Shown here: positions 24,112-34,010 of the stretch, one piece after another | Position numbering within the stretch: the first letter of the stretch is position 1 | How the letters are laid out: every line of letters starts with the position of its first letter | NCBI GenBank assembly: GCA_964550615.1 | Contig: CAZKAB010000004.1 | Location: 19,831-83,830, forward strand | Origin: M55B144 sp964550615 | GTDB lineage: Bacteria > Bipolaricaulota > Bipolaricaulia > UBA7950 > UBA9294 | Direction of reading: 5' to 3' | Length of the DNA stretch: 64,000 nucleotides | The notes under the pieces: model-generated | What the model was told of the DNA's origin: nothing | Seen by the model: only the letters and a program-made list of their open reading frames with translations | The model's database searches: none | Position numbers and translations under genes: made by a program

Positions 24112-24211
24112 NNNNNNNNNNNNNNNNNNNNNNNNNNNNNNNNNNNNNNNNNNNNNNNNNNNNNNNNNNNNNNNNNNNNNNNNNNNNNNNNNNNNNNNNN
24201 NNNNNNNNNNN
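24112..24211. other. Scaffold gap of 100 N
   Basis: Exactly 100 N, the standard placeholder for a gap of unknown length. The sequences on either side do not overlap, and the genes (fabZ, formiminotransferase) are unrelated. The reading frame happens to stay open across it, which would give a false fusion protein. Confidence 0.98.
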
Positions 24212-24952
24212 TTGGAAGGCATCCTTTCACTCGCCGAGAAGGCCGTGCAACTGATCGATCTGCATGAGCATCACGGCGAGCATCCCCGCATGGGATCAGT
24301 CGATGTCATCCCGTTCATTCCCGTGCGCGGTGTAACGATGTCAGACTGTATCGAGCTCTCGCATCGCGTCGGCGAACGCATTGCAAACGAACTCGAGATC
24401 CCCGTCTATCTCTATGAACAATCGGCGACCTGCAGCGCACGCCAAAACCTGGCCACGATTCGCAAGGGGGAGTTCGAGGGATTCGCCAACAAGATCGTTC
24501 TTCCCGAATGGCACCCCGATTTTGGTGAGCCGCAGATCCATCCCACTGCCGGAGTCGTTGCCATCGGTGCACGCGAGTTTCTCGTCGCCTACAACATCGA
24601 CCTCAATACGTCCGACTTAACCGTAGCAAAGGAAATCGCCCGCGCCGTGCGCTTCTCAAGCGGCGGATTACGCTATGTCAAAGCGCTCGGATTTCCTCTT
24701 GAGGAGCGCGGCATCGTGCAAGTGTCGATGAACCTAACCAATTTCAGGAAGACACCGCTTCTGCGAGTGTTCGAACTCGTGAAGCGAGAAGCGGAGCGCA
24801 GAGGCGTGTTGGTAATGGGAAGCGAAATCGTAGGCACCGTTCCGCGGCAGGCGCTGTACGAAGTTGCCCAGGCGGCTCTCCAGATAAGGGACTTCTCTTC
24901 AGATCTCATTCTCGAAGAACGGATCGAGGACGCCCTGAATGAGGATTGCTGA
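24212..24952 (+). CDS. ftcD: Glutamate formimidoyltransferase, N-terminus lost in gap
   Basis: 247 residues of a formiminotransferase-type protein. PRMGSVDVIPFIPV, YLYEQSATCSARQNLATIRKGEFEGF, LPEWHPDFGEPQIHPTAGVVAIGAR and LVAYNIDLNTSDLTVAKEIARA are the family hallmarks. The enzyme moves the formimino group of formimino-glutamate to tetrahydrofolate (histidine breakdown). No cyclodeaminase domain follows, so this is the single-function form. The 5' end is missing behind the N run. The 3' end overlaps murD by 14 bp. Confidence 0.92.
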   Translation: MEGILSLAEKAVQLIDLHEHHGEHPRMGSVDVIPFIPVRGVTMSDCIELSHRVGERIANELEIPVYLYEQSATCSARQNLATIRKGEFEGFANKIVLPEWHPDFGEPQIHPTAGVVAIGAREFLVAYNIDLNTSDLTVAKEIARAVRFSSGGLRYVKALGFPLEERGIVQVSMNLTNFRKTPLLRVFELVKREAERRGVLVMGSEIVGTVPRQALYEVAQAALQIRDFSSDLILEERIEDALNEDC

Positions 24953-26237
24953 TAGAGAAGTAAGACACATCGCAATCCTTGGTTTCGGCCGTACCGGCCG
25001 TGCCGTACTCGATTATTCCCTTGCACACGGAGTGCATGCGTTCGTCAGTGACAGCGCCGGGATCGGCGCAGAAGATACCGCGTTTCTCACAGCGAACGAC
25101 GTCCCATATGAGGAGCACGGCCACACCAAGCACGCACTCGAACAGGCGGAAATGATCGTGCTCAGTCCAGGAGTGCCGCGAGATATTTCACTCCTGGCGC
25201 AAGCGGCGAGCGCCGGCATTCTCGTCATCTCTGAACTCGATCTCGCATACCACCTCGCTCCTCGTGTTCCGCTCGTCGCAGTGACCGGAACGAATGGGAA
25301 GAGCACGACGGTAACACTGATCGAGGCGATCCTTCGCGGTTCGGGGTTGAAGGCAATCGCCGCCGGCAACATCGGAATCCCATTCATCTCTCTGGTCGAC
25401 GACGCATCCGCCTATGACGCCATAATCCTTGAAGTGAGCAGCTTCCAGCTTGAGCAGAGTGAGGCTTTTTGCCCACACGTTGCCGTAATCCTCAATATCG
25501 CTCCCGATCATCTGGAGCGGCACAAGACGATGAGCGCCTACGTCGAAGCGAAGGCGCGCCTGTTCCAACATCAGAATGATGGCGACTGGGCGATCATCCC
25601 GGCCGACCTGGAATCAGTCTTCTCCGACATCGTCGCGCAGAAGGTTATCTTCGACCAACTTCGGCTTCCCTCTTCACCGCTCACCGCCCGTATCTCTCCG
25701 CACAACCGCGCCAACCTTCGCGCCGCTGCCGCGGCAAGCATGTGCGTGTCTCCCGGCTTGAGCCTCTCGAAGATCGATCTTCGCGGAATAGAAGAAGCAT
25801 TCCGGCTTCCGTTTCGTATGCACGAGGAGCCTCGCATCAGGACTATTAAAGTGATCAACGATTCCAAGTCGACCAACGCCGCTTCCGCTATCGCCGCACT
25901 TGCAAGCATCACCGGAACACTAATCCTCATTCTCGGGGGAAAGCACAAAGGCGCCGGATATGAATCCCTTGCCGAGGCCGTCAAGGCTCATCAGGTGCGA
26001 CACGTCATCCTATTCGGTGCAGCGGCCACGCTTCTGCGAGATACTCTGTGTGACACAGGTTACACAGAAATCTCTGAATGCTCGACGCTGGATCAGGCGC
26101 TGTCGCTCGCGCTCGACCTGGCTAGTGACAACGACACGATTCTCTTCTCACCCGCGTGCTCAAGTTATGACCAGTACAGGAATTATGTCGAACGTGGCGA
26201 GCATTTCTCCCGTCTTATCGCCGCTCGTCTAGAGTAA
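24939..26237 (+). CDS. murD: UDP-N-acetylmuramoyl-L-alanine--D-glutamate ligase
   Basis: 432-aa Mur ligase that adds D-Glu to UDP-MurNAc-L-Ala. The N-terminal Rossmann segment HIAILGFGRTGRAVLDY, the ATP loop VTGTNGKSTTV, the central LEVSSFQLEQ and NIAPDHLERH, and the C-terminal NDSKSTNAASAIAAL and LILGGKHKGAGY are typical of MurD. Its start lies inside the formiminotransferase gene. It opens the division and cell-wall cluster. A 190-bp stretch without a gene follows. Confidence 0.96.
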   Translation: MRIADREVRHIAILGFGRTGRAVLDYSLAHGVHAFVSDSAGIGAEDTAFLTANDVPYEEHGHTKHALEQAEMIVLSPGVPRDISLLAQAASAGILVISELDLAYHLAPRVPLVAVTGTNGKSTTVTLIEAILRGSGLKAIAAGNIGIPFISLVDDASAYDAIILEVSSFQLEQSEAFCPHVAVILNIAPDHLERHKTMSAYVEAKARLFQHQNDGDWAIIPADLESVFSDIVAQKVIFDQLRLPSSPLTARISPHNRANLRAAAAASMCVSPGLSLSKIDLRGIEEAFRLPFRMHEEPRIRTIKVINDSKSTNAASAIAALASITGTLILILGGKHKGAGYESLAEAVKAHQVRHVILFGAAATLLRDTLCDTGYTEISECSTLDQALSLALDLASDNDTILFSPACSSYDQYRNYVERGEHFSRLIAARLE

Positions 26238-26427
26238 CTTTTCGCCATTCGTCCCTTTTCCAGTACTCCCATGTGTCTCATCGACGAGATACTAATTCTC
26301 ATCAACTCCCCGACATGTTTCCTTCAGATTGATGGACAACTGCCTTACTTATATGACGCGGCACAAACAGATGCAGAGCGTCTGGAAATGCGGCACACAG
26401 CGCGAGAGGGCAGACAAGGAGACGGGA

Positions 26428-27510
26428 GTGGACGGACGTGTGGATCGAGGGATCGTACTAACAGCCTCACTACTCCTCCTATTCGGGCTAATAATGGTGT
26501 ACAGTGCCAGCGCCCCGTTTTCGCTGCGATACTACGGAAGCGACACACACCTGCTGGTGAAGCAACTGATCGCAGCCGCGCTTGGCATCGGATTGCTTAT
26601 CCTGTTCAGCTACATCGACTACCATCGCCTGCAACATGTTGATGACATCCTGCTTCTTGGCGCGTTCGTCCTCACTTTCCTCACGCTCCTTCCTCTCGGC
26701 GCAATCAGCGACGGCCGCTGGCTGCGCATCGGATCCTTCGCTCTGCAACCGACCGAAGTACTGAAGTTCGCACTCATCATCTATCTCGCGGCGGCAATTG
26801 ACAGGAAGAAAGACTCCATGCGATCATTCACCGACGGCGTTCTGCCGTTCATCCTCGTGCTTCTGGTTATCGCCGCAGTGACAATGAACCAGCCTGATTT
26901 CGGAATGACTCTGATCTTCGGCTCTGTTACGGTCTTGATGCTCTTTCTCGGAGGCGCCCGTCTCACGCACCTATTGGCACTCGCCGTCGGCAGCCTTCCA
27001 TTCATCGTACTTGCGATACGCATCGCCCCCTACCGCCTGGCGCGGGTCCTATCATTCCTTAATCCGCATGCCTACAGCGCATCCTCTGGATACCAGACTA
27101 TTCAGTCTCTGGTCGCAATCGGGTCGGGCGGCTTGATTGGGCGCGGTCTCGGTGCGTCGCGGGCAAAGCTGTTCTACCTTCCCCAGGCATACAACGACTT
27201 CATCTTCTCCGTAACTGCGGAGGAGCTTGGGCTGATCGGAAGCCTTGTTCTGATAGGTCTATTCGCCGCTTTTGCCTGGCGGGCGTTTGCAATCTCCCGT
27301 GTGGCGCCGGATCGATTCGGAAGCCTGCTCGCAATCGGAATCGGCTTTGTAATCACATTTCAGGCGATCCTTAATCTTGGCGTCGCGACCGGCCTCTTGC
27401 CGGTGACCGGATTGACGCTCCCATTCATCAGCAACGGCGGGTCATCGCTTCTCGTCACACTGGCGATGGTCGGGGTTCTGCTCAACATCTCGAAGCAAGG
27501 AGGAGAGTGA
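26428..27510 (+). CDS. ftsW: SEDS-family peptidoglycan glycosyltransferase FtsW
   Basis: About 360 aa with ten membrane segments. Recognised by YSASAPFSLRYYG, DGRWLRIGSFALQPTEVLKFALI, the catalytic-loop region NQPDFGMTLIFG and the C-terminal PFISNGGSSLLVTL. It polymerises glycan at the septum with a class B PBP. GTG 26428 is preferred because AAGGAG lies 6 bp upstream. The ATG at 26329 would add a soluble, unconserved 33-residue tail. It overlaps murG by one base. Confidence 0.95.
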   Translation: MDGRVDRGIVLTASLLLLFGLIMVYSASAPFSLRYYGSDTHLLVKQLIAAALGIGLLILFSYIDYHRLQHVDDILLLGAFVLTFLTLLPLGAISDGRWLRIGSFALQPTEVLKFALIIYLAAAIDRKKDSMRSFTDGVLPFILVLLVIAAVTMNQPDFGMTLIFGSVTVLMLFLGGARLTHLLALAVGSLPFIVLAIRIAPYRLARVLSFLNPHAYSASSGYQTIQSLVAIGSGGLIGRGLGASRAKLFYLPQAYNDFIFSVTAEELGLIGSLVLIGLFAAFAWRAFAISRVAPDRFGSLLAIGIGFVITFQAILNLGVATGLLPVTGLTLPFISNGGSSLLVTLAMVGVLLNISKQGGE

Positions 27511-28637
27511 TGCGCGTACTGATCGCTGGCGGAGGAACGGGAGGTCACTTCTATCCCGCGCTCGCGGTGATGGAGGAATTCGCTCACCGTGAAGAACAGA
27601 TTGAGCTTGCATACGTGGGTACCAGACGCGGAATCGAAGCACGCATTCTTCCTTCATATAAATGGATCCGCTTCTTCCCAATCCATGTGCGCGGACTGGA
27701 ACGCGGCAATGCCTTGCAGAATATGTATGCCATGGTCTTGCTTGCCCTCGCATTCTTGGAAACGCTGATCGTCTTCTGTCGCTTCCGTCCGCGCATAGTG
27801 ATCGGCATGGGCGGTTATGCATCGTTCCCCGCCGTTCTTCTCGCTTCGATACTTGCGAAAGTATCTCCAATCAGAACGGTTATTCACGAGCAAAACGCTG
27901 TTGCCGGACTGAGCAACAGAATACTCGCACCTTTTGTAGATAAGGTTCTCGTCTCGTATTCTCAGACAAGACGCTACTTCCAAAGATCCCGAAACGTCGT
28001 CACCACCGGCAACCCGATCCGAAAGGACTTCCTTCTCGCCAAGCGCACGGCCGACGTCTATGAGCAATTCGGCCTTTCTCCGGACAAACGTACTGTACTG
28101 GTATTCGGCGGATCGCATGGATCGGCCGCACTCACCAATGCGATTAGACAAGCGAAATCGGAGATCGCACGTAACGCAAGGTTGCAGGTGCTGCTCGTAA
28201 CGGGCGACAGTGCGGACAGGACTGTCATTGCGAGGGAATTTGCCGCAGCAGGGGTGAAGAATATCTCCGTACGCCGTTACATCGATCAGATGGGAGAGGC
28301 GTTCGCCGTTGCGGATCTGATCGTCTCCCGCGCCGGTGCCACTACTCTGGCCGAGATCACATCATGCGGGAAACCTGCCGTTCTTATTCCCTGGGGCGGC
28401 GCAACCGGCGGACATCAATGGGAGAATGCGCGCGTGTTGAGTGATGGGCGGGGTTGCACGCTCATGGAAGAGAATGATATCCTAGACAGAAGATTGACAC
28501 GATTGATTGAACAGATGGTGAGGGATGAAAAGGGGCTCAACCTGATGGCACGAAACTCCATGCGTATGGGGAGCAGACATGCGACTGCCTCGATGTTGGG
28601 CGAGATCATGACCCTTGTCGAGGGAGCGCGACCATGA
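27510..28637 (+). CDS. murG: UDP-GlcNAc:lipid I N-acetylglucosaminyltransferase
   Basis: 375-aa GT28 enzyme that makes lipid II at the inner face of the membrane. RVLIAGGGTGGHFYPALAV, IGMGGYASFP, IHEQNAVAGLSNRIL, VFGGSHGSAALT and SRAGATTLAEI...GGHQWENA are the MurG hallmarks. The ATG at 27510 has AAGGAGG 6 bp upstream, and a GTG three bases earlier is the alternative. It overlaps ftsW and murC (ATGA). Confidence 0.97.
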   Translation: MRVLIAGGGTGGHFYPALAVMEEFAHREEQIELAYVGTRRGIEARILPSYKWIRFFPIHVRGLERGNALQNMYAMVLLALAFLETLIVFCRFRPRIVIGMGGYASFPAVLLASILAKVSPIRTVIHEQNAVAGLSNRILAPFVDKVLVSYSQTRRYFQRSRNVVTTGNPIRKDFLLAKRTADVYEQFGLSPDKRTVLVFGGSHGSAALTNAIRQAKSEIARNARLQVLLVTGDSADRTVIAREFAAAGVKNISVRRYIDQMGEAFAVADLIVSRAGATTLAEITSCGKPAVLIPWGGATGGHQWENARVLSDGRGCTLMEENDILDRRLTRLIEQMVRDEKGLNLMARNSMRMGSRHATASMLGEIMTLVEGARP

Positions 28638-30013
28638 TCGATGCGGGAAAGCGTTATCACTTCGTCGGAATCGCAGGAGCAGGGATGAGCGGGCTCGCCT
28701 CGGTGATGTTGGCGAGCGGGAGCAGCATCTCCGGATCCGATCTGCGGGAAAACGAGGAGACAGAGCGCCTGCGTCATGCCGGCGCCACCATCCACGTGGG
28801 GCACGATCCGAGCCTGCTCGATGACAGCGTCGATGAGGTGATCGTATCCTCGGCAATCGACTACAAGAACGTGGAAGTGCAGGCGGCAATGGAACGCAAG
28901 CTCCCAATCGTGCGTCGCCTACACGCTCTTGCTTCTGTATTGAACGGATACTCGAGCATCGGAGTGGCAGGCACGCATGGGAAGACAACTACAACCGCGA
29001 TGACCGCCACCATTCTGCGCGAAACGGGCAAGGATCCGAGCTATCTCATCGGCGCACAGTGCCCCGGTCTGGGCGGGAACTCTCACCTCGGAAAGGGAAG
29101 GCTGTTCGTTACCGAAATTGATGAGAGCGACGGCTTGTTCCTTGCTGTTCATCCTACGATTGCCGTTCTCAACAACATCGGGCGCGACCACTTGGAAACG
29201 TATCACGACTTGGCAACCATCACCGGCATATTCAAGCGATTCGTTCTCCAGGCGGAAGAATCGGTGCTGGCAATCGATGATGAACACGTGCGCGCGCTGG
29301 CACGTCAGGTTCCATCATCGCTCACCGTCGGAATCCATCCCGAGGCCATGCTGCGCGCCACCAACATCTCGCACCATCACTTTCATACCACATTCGACCT
29401 CACATACATGGGCGTCAGGATAACGCGCGTCTCTCTGCCCACTCCCGGAGACCATAATGTGAGAAACGCCCTATGTGCGATCGCTGCCGCCAGCCTGGCG
29501 GGGGTCTCTCTCGAAGAAGCGGGGGCCGCACTCGCCGGATTCCAACTCCCACAACGGCGATTCCAGCTCTTGGAAGAGAACGGGGTGACCGTGGTCGACG
29601 ACTACGCGCATCTGCCGGAAGAGATCGAGGCGACGCTGCAAGCAATCCGCAGCGGCTGGGACAAGCGGCGAATAGTCGCCGTATTTCAGCCACACCGGTA
29701 TACGCGAACGCGGTCAATCGGCGATGAGTTTGGCACCGCATTCCGCATGGCGGACACCGTCATTGTTACTCCAATCTATCCGGCTTACGAACAACCAATC
29801 CCCGGTGTCAGCTCACAAGTGATCGTCGATTCCATCTTGCGGACAACAGGGAATTACCCCCTATTGTTCCATGACAAGGAGGAGACTCTCACATTTCTCA
29901 AGCAATACATCGAACCGGGCGATTTCATCATCAGCTTCGGCGCAGGCGACATCTGGACGGTAACCGACACGCTGTCGCGCTTCCTGAAGGAGGGAAGTCC
30001 CTGCCTCGCTTAG
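28634..30013 (+). CDS. murC: UDP-N-acetylmuramate--L-alanine ligase
   Basis: 459-aa Mur ligase that adds the first L-Ala. Features are HFVGIAGAGMSGLASVMLASGSSISGSD, the ATP loop AGTHGKTTTTAM, the DESDG motif, NIGRDHLETY and the C-terminal VDDYAHLPEEIEATL with QPHRYTRT. The 4-bp overlap (ATGA) with murG shows coupled translation. The 3' end overlaps the murB coding region by 13 bp. Confidence 0.97.
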   Translation: MIDAGKRYHFVGIAGAGMSGLASVMLASGSSISGSDLRENEETERLRHAGATIHVGHDPSLLDDSVDEVIVSSAIDYKNVEVQAAMERKLPIVRRLHALASVLNGYSSIGVAGTHGKTTTTAMTATILRETGKDPSYLIGAQCPGLGGNSHLGKGRLFVTEIDESDGLFLAVHPTIAVLNNIGRDHLETYHDLATITGIFKRFVLQAEESVLAIDDEHVRALARQVPSSLTVGIHPEAMLRATNISHHHFHTTFDLTYMGVRITRVSLPTPGDHNVRNALCAIAAASLAGVSLEEAGAALAGFQLPQRRFQLLEENGVTVVDDYAHLPEEIEATLQAIRSGWDKRRIVAVFQPHRYTRTRSIGDEFGTAFRMADTVIVTPIYPAYEQPIPGVSSQVIVDSILRTTGNYPLLFHDKEETLTFLKQYIEPGDFIISFGAGDIWTVTDTLSRFLKEGSPCLA

Positions 30014-30894
30014 AATCACCCGACGATGTTGCGTTTCTGAAGTCGCTCCCCGGAATACTGCTGATAGATGAACCACTCGCTCGCCACACAACACTTCAAG
30101 TGGGAGGGCCGGCGACTGTTTTCCGTGCAGCGTCGATCGATGTCCTACGCGAAGTTGTCGCCTTCTGCCGCAGCAAAGAGATAGACCACTACATCCTCGG
30201 AAAGGGATCCAACGTTCTGTTCTCTGATCGGGGCTACGCCGGCGTGATCCTGTCCATGGCGGATCTTGCCGGGTACAGGGTGAGCGGAACACGGATTATC
30301 GCCGAAGCCGGCGCGTCGCTTGGCACGCTCATCGCCGTCGCTCATGCTCATGGTTCGCATGGACTCGATTTCCTTGCAGGCATCCCGGGCACACTCGGCG
30401 GAGCAGTGACGCTAAACGCCGGAATCACTGAAGCAGAAATCGGTGAAATCATAGAAAACGTCGGTGTTATTGACATCGCGGGCGATGTCACGCACATCGG
30501 ACGTGATCGGTGCGAGTTCGCATATCGATCAAGCAGCTTCCTCACATCCCGCATACCCATTGTAGATGCATGTCTGCGGCTCGATGGGAGCGAATATGAT
30601 CTCCGCCGCTTGCTTGCCCTCCGGCGCGCCACGCAGCCGCTCGCCTTCCCATCCGCAGGCTGTACCTTCAAGAACCCTCCTGGATTCTCCGCCGGCGAAC
30701 TCATCGATCGAGCCGGACTAAAGGGATTTCGCGTTGGAATGGCCAAGGTATCTGACAAACATGCCAATTTCATACTGAACCTCGGAGGGGCGACAAGCGC
30801 TGAGATCCGCAAATTAATTGACATTGTCCGCCAAAAGGTGTATAAAAGTTTCCGTATCCCGCTTGAATTGGAGATTGAGGTCGTTGACGGGTGA
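30001..30894 (+). CDS. murB: UDP-N-acetylenolpyruvoylglucosamine reductase, probable CTG start
   Basis: FAD enzyme that reduces enolpyruvyl-UDP-GlcNAc to UDP-MurNAc. HTTLQVGGPA, LGKGSNVLFSD, GLDFLAGIPGTLGGAVTLNAG, YRSSSF and AGLKGFRVGMAKVSDKHANFI are family motifs. The catalytic Ser position is Cys (SAGCTFKNP), seen in other MurB. Homology (DEPLARHTTLQ) starts before the first GTG (30100). The best start is CTG 30001, 6 bp after AAGGAGG at 29988-29994, giving 297 aa. It overlaps murC and ftsQ. Confidence 0.9.
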   Translation: MPRLESPDDVAFLKSLPGILLIDEPLARHTTLQVGGPATVFRAASIDVLREVVAFCRSKEIDHYILGKGSNVLFSDRGYAGVILSMADLAGYRVSGTRIIAEAGASLGTLIAVAHAHGSHGLDFLAGIPGTLGGAVTLNAGITEAEIGEIIENVGVIDIAGDVTHIGRDRCEFAYRSSSFLTSRIPIVDACLRLDGSEYDLRRLLALRRATQPLAFPSAGCTFKNPPGFSAGELIDRAGLKGFRVGMAKVSDKHANFILNLGGATSAEIRKLIDIVRQKVYKSFRIPLELEIEVVDG

Positions 30895-31637
30895 ACGAGG
30901 GGAAACCGAGAAGGAGAGCTGTTGGTTGGGCTGTCATCATAGGGGGGGTTCTTATCGCTGCTGCCATCATCGCCCTGTATACACCTTGGTTGCGTCTCTT
31001 TGACCTGCAAGAGATTGTAGTGAGGGGGAATTACTACACATCCACACAGGAGATCAAGGAGAGGGCAGGGTTTGTGGTAGGGAGCAACGTTTTCCGCGCT
31101 CCTATCGATCGCGCTCGTGCTCGACTTGTGGAGCTTCCCTGGGTGAAATCCGTTTCAATCCATCGAGTTTTCCCACACACGATAGAGATCAAAGTGCTTG
31201 AGCGGGCTCCCATTGTAACACTCGTCGATCCCAGTAATCCGTCGCGCATACTGCTGATAGGGGAGGATGGGGTGATCATTGGCGATGCCGACAGCAACTA
31301 CAAACCGCTCCTCTCGATTACCGGCGCGCCCATATCGGGCGACAATCCCGGGGAACGGATAGTTGATACCGGCATTACGCAGACGCTCGCCTATCTATAT
31401 GAAACGGGGCTCACAACCAGCCTCTTTCAACGCATCGATTTCTCCAATCCTGATATGATCACTATGAATACAAAAGACGGGGTAGAAGTGGTGCTCGGTG
31501 CGGTTGACGGCATCAGCAGCCGGATCGATGAGTTGAACGCGCTTCTTAAGACGCTCGATCTCGCGGCCTATCAAAGGATAGATCTCAGTTTTGGGGGTGA
31601 GGCGATACTTGTGCCCCGTAAGGTGGTGAACCGATGA
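30891..31637 (+). CDS. ftsQ: Cell-division protein FtsQ/DivIB
   Basis: 248 aa: a short basic cytoplasmic tail, one membrane helix (AVGWAVIIGGVLIAAAIIALYTPW), a POTRA domain (FDLQEIVVRGNYYTSTQEIKERAG) and the FtsQ beta domain (LPWVKSVSIHRVFPHTIEIKVLERAPI). It links septal proteins in the periplasm. The GTG start overlaps murB by 4 bp. Low sequence conservation is normal for this family. Confidence 0.92.
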   Translation: MNEGKPRRRAVGWAVIIGGVLIAAAIIALYTPWLRLFDLQEIVVRGNYYTSTQEIKERAGFVVGSNVFRAPIDRARARLVELPWVKSVSIHRVFPHTIEIKVLERAPIVTLVDPSNPSRILLIGEDGVIIGDADSNYKPLLSITGAPISGDNPGERIVDTGITQTLAYLYETGLTTSLFQRIDFSNPDMITMNTKDGVEVVLGAVDGISSRIDELNALLKTLDLAAYQRIDLSFGGEAILVPRKVVNR

Positions 31638-32866
31638 GAAAAGAAAGAGTGGTGGTCGGCCTCGATGTGGGCACCACCAAAGTCGTTGCTTTGGTCGGAA
31701 ACGTTGTCGATGGAATGATCGAGGTCATCGGTATGGGCAAGGCCGAATCACACGGTCTGGAGAAGGGAGTGGTTGTCGACATCGGCCGCACGATCTCTTC
31801 GATCCGCAAATCGATCGAAGAGGCGGAGAACATGGCCGATGTCAAGATAAGCTCAGTTTATGTGGGCATCGCCGGCAAACACATTACTTCTATCAACAAC
31901 AGTGGAACCGTGTCGATCAATCGTCCCGATCGGATCATCACCGACGATGATGTCCGCCGGGTAGTGGAGACTGCGCAGGCGATCCAGCTTCCGCCGGCAA
32001 GCGAGATGATTCACATCATACCTCGGCAGTATATCGTGGACGGTCAAGACGGGATAACCGATCCGGTCGGGATGACCGGCACTCGCCTTGAAGTTGATGT
32101 GCACATCGTCACCGGGGCGATTACCGCAGTCCACAATCTTGTTCGCTGCGTCGAGGCACTAGACGTAGGAATCGAGCAGATAGTGCTCGAGCCTATCGCC
32201 TCCTCACTCGCCGTGCTGTCTTCCGCCGAAAAGGAGCTTGGTGTAATTCTGCTCGACATTGGCGGTGGGACAACGGATATCAGCGTGTTCCGCGGCGGCG
32301 ATATTTGGTTCTCCAAGGTAATCCCGATCGCAGGCGAGCACATAACCAACGATATCACAGTCGGCCTCCAGACCCCGATTGAAGAGGCGGAGCTGATCAA
32401 AAAACAGGCCGGAACAGCGTTGGTTGACAGCGTCGGAGAGGATGAGAAGATAGAAGTGGCAACGATCGGGGGAGACGAAAAGAAGACCGTCTCCAAGAAG
32501 AAACTTGCCAAGATCATTGAGCCGCGCGTTGAGGAACTCCTAGACCTCGCGATGCAGGAAGTTGAAGACGCCGGCTATCGCGATCTTGTTCCCGCGGGAT
32601 TGGTATTGACCGGCGGTTCTTCCTTGCTGGACGGCATCACCGAGTTCGCGCATCAACGCTACGGCGTGCCTGTGCGCCGGGGAAAGATCCCGCAGGGGAT
32701 CCATGGTCTACGTGACATTGTCGAATCCCCCATATACGCCACGTCAATCGGACTGCTGCGTTATGCAGTTGAAACCAAGGACTTCTCGAAGAAACGCTAT
32801 GACCGGAAGAAGCCGTCTTTGATCAACAAGCTTTTCTCCTGGTTCAACCGTTTCTTCCGGGGGTAG
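31634..32866 (+). CDS. ftsA: Cell-division protein FtsA
   Basis: 410-aa actin-like ATPase that anchors FtsZ to the membrane. GLDVGTTKVVALVG and LDIGGGTTDISVF are the phosphate loops, and the SHG...G(V)VVDI segment and the 1C subdomain are visible. The last 14 residues (INKLFSWFNRFFRG) form the amphipathic membrane-targeting helix. It starts within the last codons of ftsQ and is followed by ftsZ after 3 bp. Confidence 0.97.
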   Translation: MRKERVVVGLDVGTTKVVALVGNVVDGMIEVIGMGKAESHGLEKGVVVDIGRTISSIRKSIEEAENMADVKISSVYVGIAGKHITSINNSGTVSINRPDRIITDDDVRRVVETAQAIQLPPASEMIHIIPRQYIVDGQDGITDPVGMTGTRLEVDVHIVTGAITAVHNLVRCVEALDVGIEQIVLEPIASSLAVLSSAEKELGVILLDIGGGTTDISVFRGGDIWFSKVIPIAGEHITNDITVGLQTPIEEAELIKKQAGTALVDSVGEDEKIEVATIGGDEKKTVSKKKLAKIIEPRVEELLDLAMQEVEDAGYRDLVPAGLVLTGGSSLLDGITEFAHQRYGVPVRRGKIPQGIHGLRDIVESPIYATSIGLLRYAVETKDFSKKRYDRKKPSLINKLFSWFNRFFRG

Positions 32867-32869
32867 CAG

Positions 32870-33988
32870 ATGCCAACGGCAGACAATAGGGTCCTCACTC
32901 CGCCGGCGCGGCTAATGGTAATCGGAGTTGGCGGTGGCGGCGGAAACGCAGTCGATCGCATGTTCAACTCCCATATCGGCGGAGTGGAACTGGTGGCAGT
33001 GAACACGGACGCCCAAGTACTTGAGGTTGTCCAAGCGCACCGCTCGGTCCAGATTGGAAGAAAGCTTACGAGCGGCCTCGGCGCAGGCGGCAACCCGGAA
33101 ATCGGGCGGCTTGCCGCCGAAGAAAGCCACGAAGAGATTGCCGACTTGTTGAGCGACGTTGATATGGCGTTCATCACCTGTGGAATGGGAGGTGGTACCG
33201 GAACCGGTGCCGCACCAGTAATCGCAGCGCTCGCCAAGGAAGCGGGGATCCTCACCACCGGCATCGTTACGCGACCTTTCTCTTTCGAAGGCCTGGCACG
33301 CGCAGAGAAGGCAGAGGCCGGGATCGCCCGCCTTTCGCAGGAAGTCGATGCACTCATCACAATCGCCAACGACAAGCTCCTTAAGGTAACCCCCAACGAC
33401 ATGCCGATCACGCGGGCATTCGAGATGGCTGACGAAATACTGCGTCAGGGAGTGGAAGGCATTTCTGATCTTATCACCATTCCCGGCATGATTAACCTTG
33501 ACTTTGCCGATATCGAAAGCGTAATTCGCGGCGCAGGCACCGCAATGATGGGTATCGGAGAGGGCGAAGGCGAGGGTAAAACCAAGGATGCAGCACGTAA
33601 CGCTATCTCGTCGCCGCTTCTTGATGGTTCGATCAAGGGAGCCCGCAAGGTAATCATGAACATCACCGGCGGCAGCGACCTTACCCTCGAAGAGGTTACC
33701 GAGGCGGCGGCGCTCATCCGCGAAGCAGTCTCCGACCGCGCTGACATCATCTTCGGAACCGCCATCCGTGAAGGTATGGAAAGCGTACGTCTGACCGTAA
33801 TCGCCACCGGATTCGCCATGTCCCACACCGGGGAAGACGAAGAAGGCGCATCGTTGGGAAACGAGACGATGCTAGCCAAGCTGCAACACGAAAGCCCGGT
33901 TGGCGCAGACGATTTCGACATCCCAACATTCTTGCGCAGAAGTCGCAAGACAAGGAATGAAAAGTCTCGTCCGTGGGGCGAGAGCTGA
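32870..33988 (+). CDS. ftsZ: Cell-division GTPase FtsZ
   Basis: 372-aa tubulin homologue forming the Z ring. It has the tubulin signature GMGGGTGTGAAP, the T7 region with ITIANDKLL and NLDFADIESVI, and the C-terminal core DIPTFLRR that binds FtsA. The linker is short. It is the last gene of the cell-wall cluster. tRNA-Leu lies convergent 22 bp downstream. Confidence 0.98.
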   Translation: MPTADNRVLTPPARLMVIGVGGGGGNAVDRMFNSHIGGVELVAVNTDAQVLEVVQAHRSVQIGRKLTSGLGAGGNPEIGRLAAEESHEEIADLLSDVDMAFITCGMGGGTGTGAAPVIAALAKEAGILTTGIVTRPFSFEGLARAEKAEAGIARLSQEVDALITIANDKLLKVTPNDMPITRAFEMADEILRQGVEGISDLITIPGMINLDFADIESVIRGAGTAMMGIGEGEGEGKTKDAARNAISSPLLDGSIKGARKVIMNITGGSDLTLEEVTEAAALIREAVSDRADIIFGTAIREGMESVRLTVIATGFAMSHTGEDEEGASLGNETMLAKLQHESPVGADDFDIPTFLRRSRKTRNEKSRPWGES

Positions 33989-34010
33989 AGTTTCAGAGAG
34001 TCAAACTGTT

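Noticed and set aside
23741..24952. Continuous 403-codon frame joining FabZ and formiminotransferase
   Set aside because: It crosses 100 N. The two halves are unrelated complete families and the frame is open by chance.
32912..33826. 304-codon minus-strand frame opposite ftsZ
   Set aside because: Antisense shadow of ftsZ, Cys- and His-rich and without motifs.
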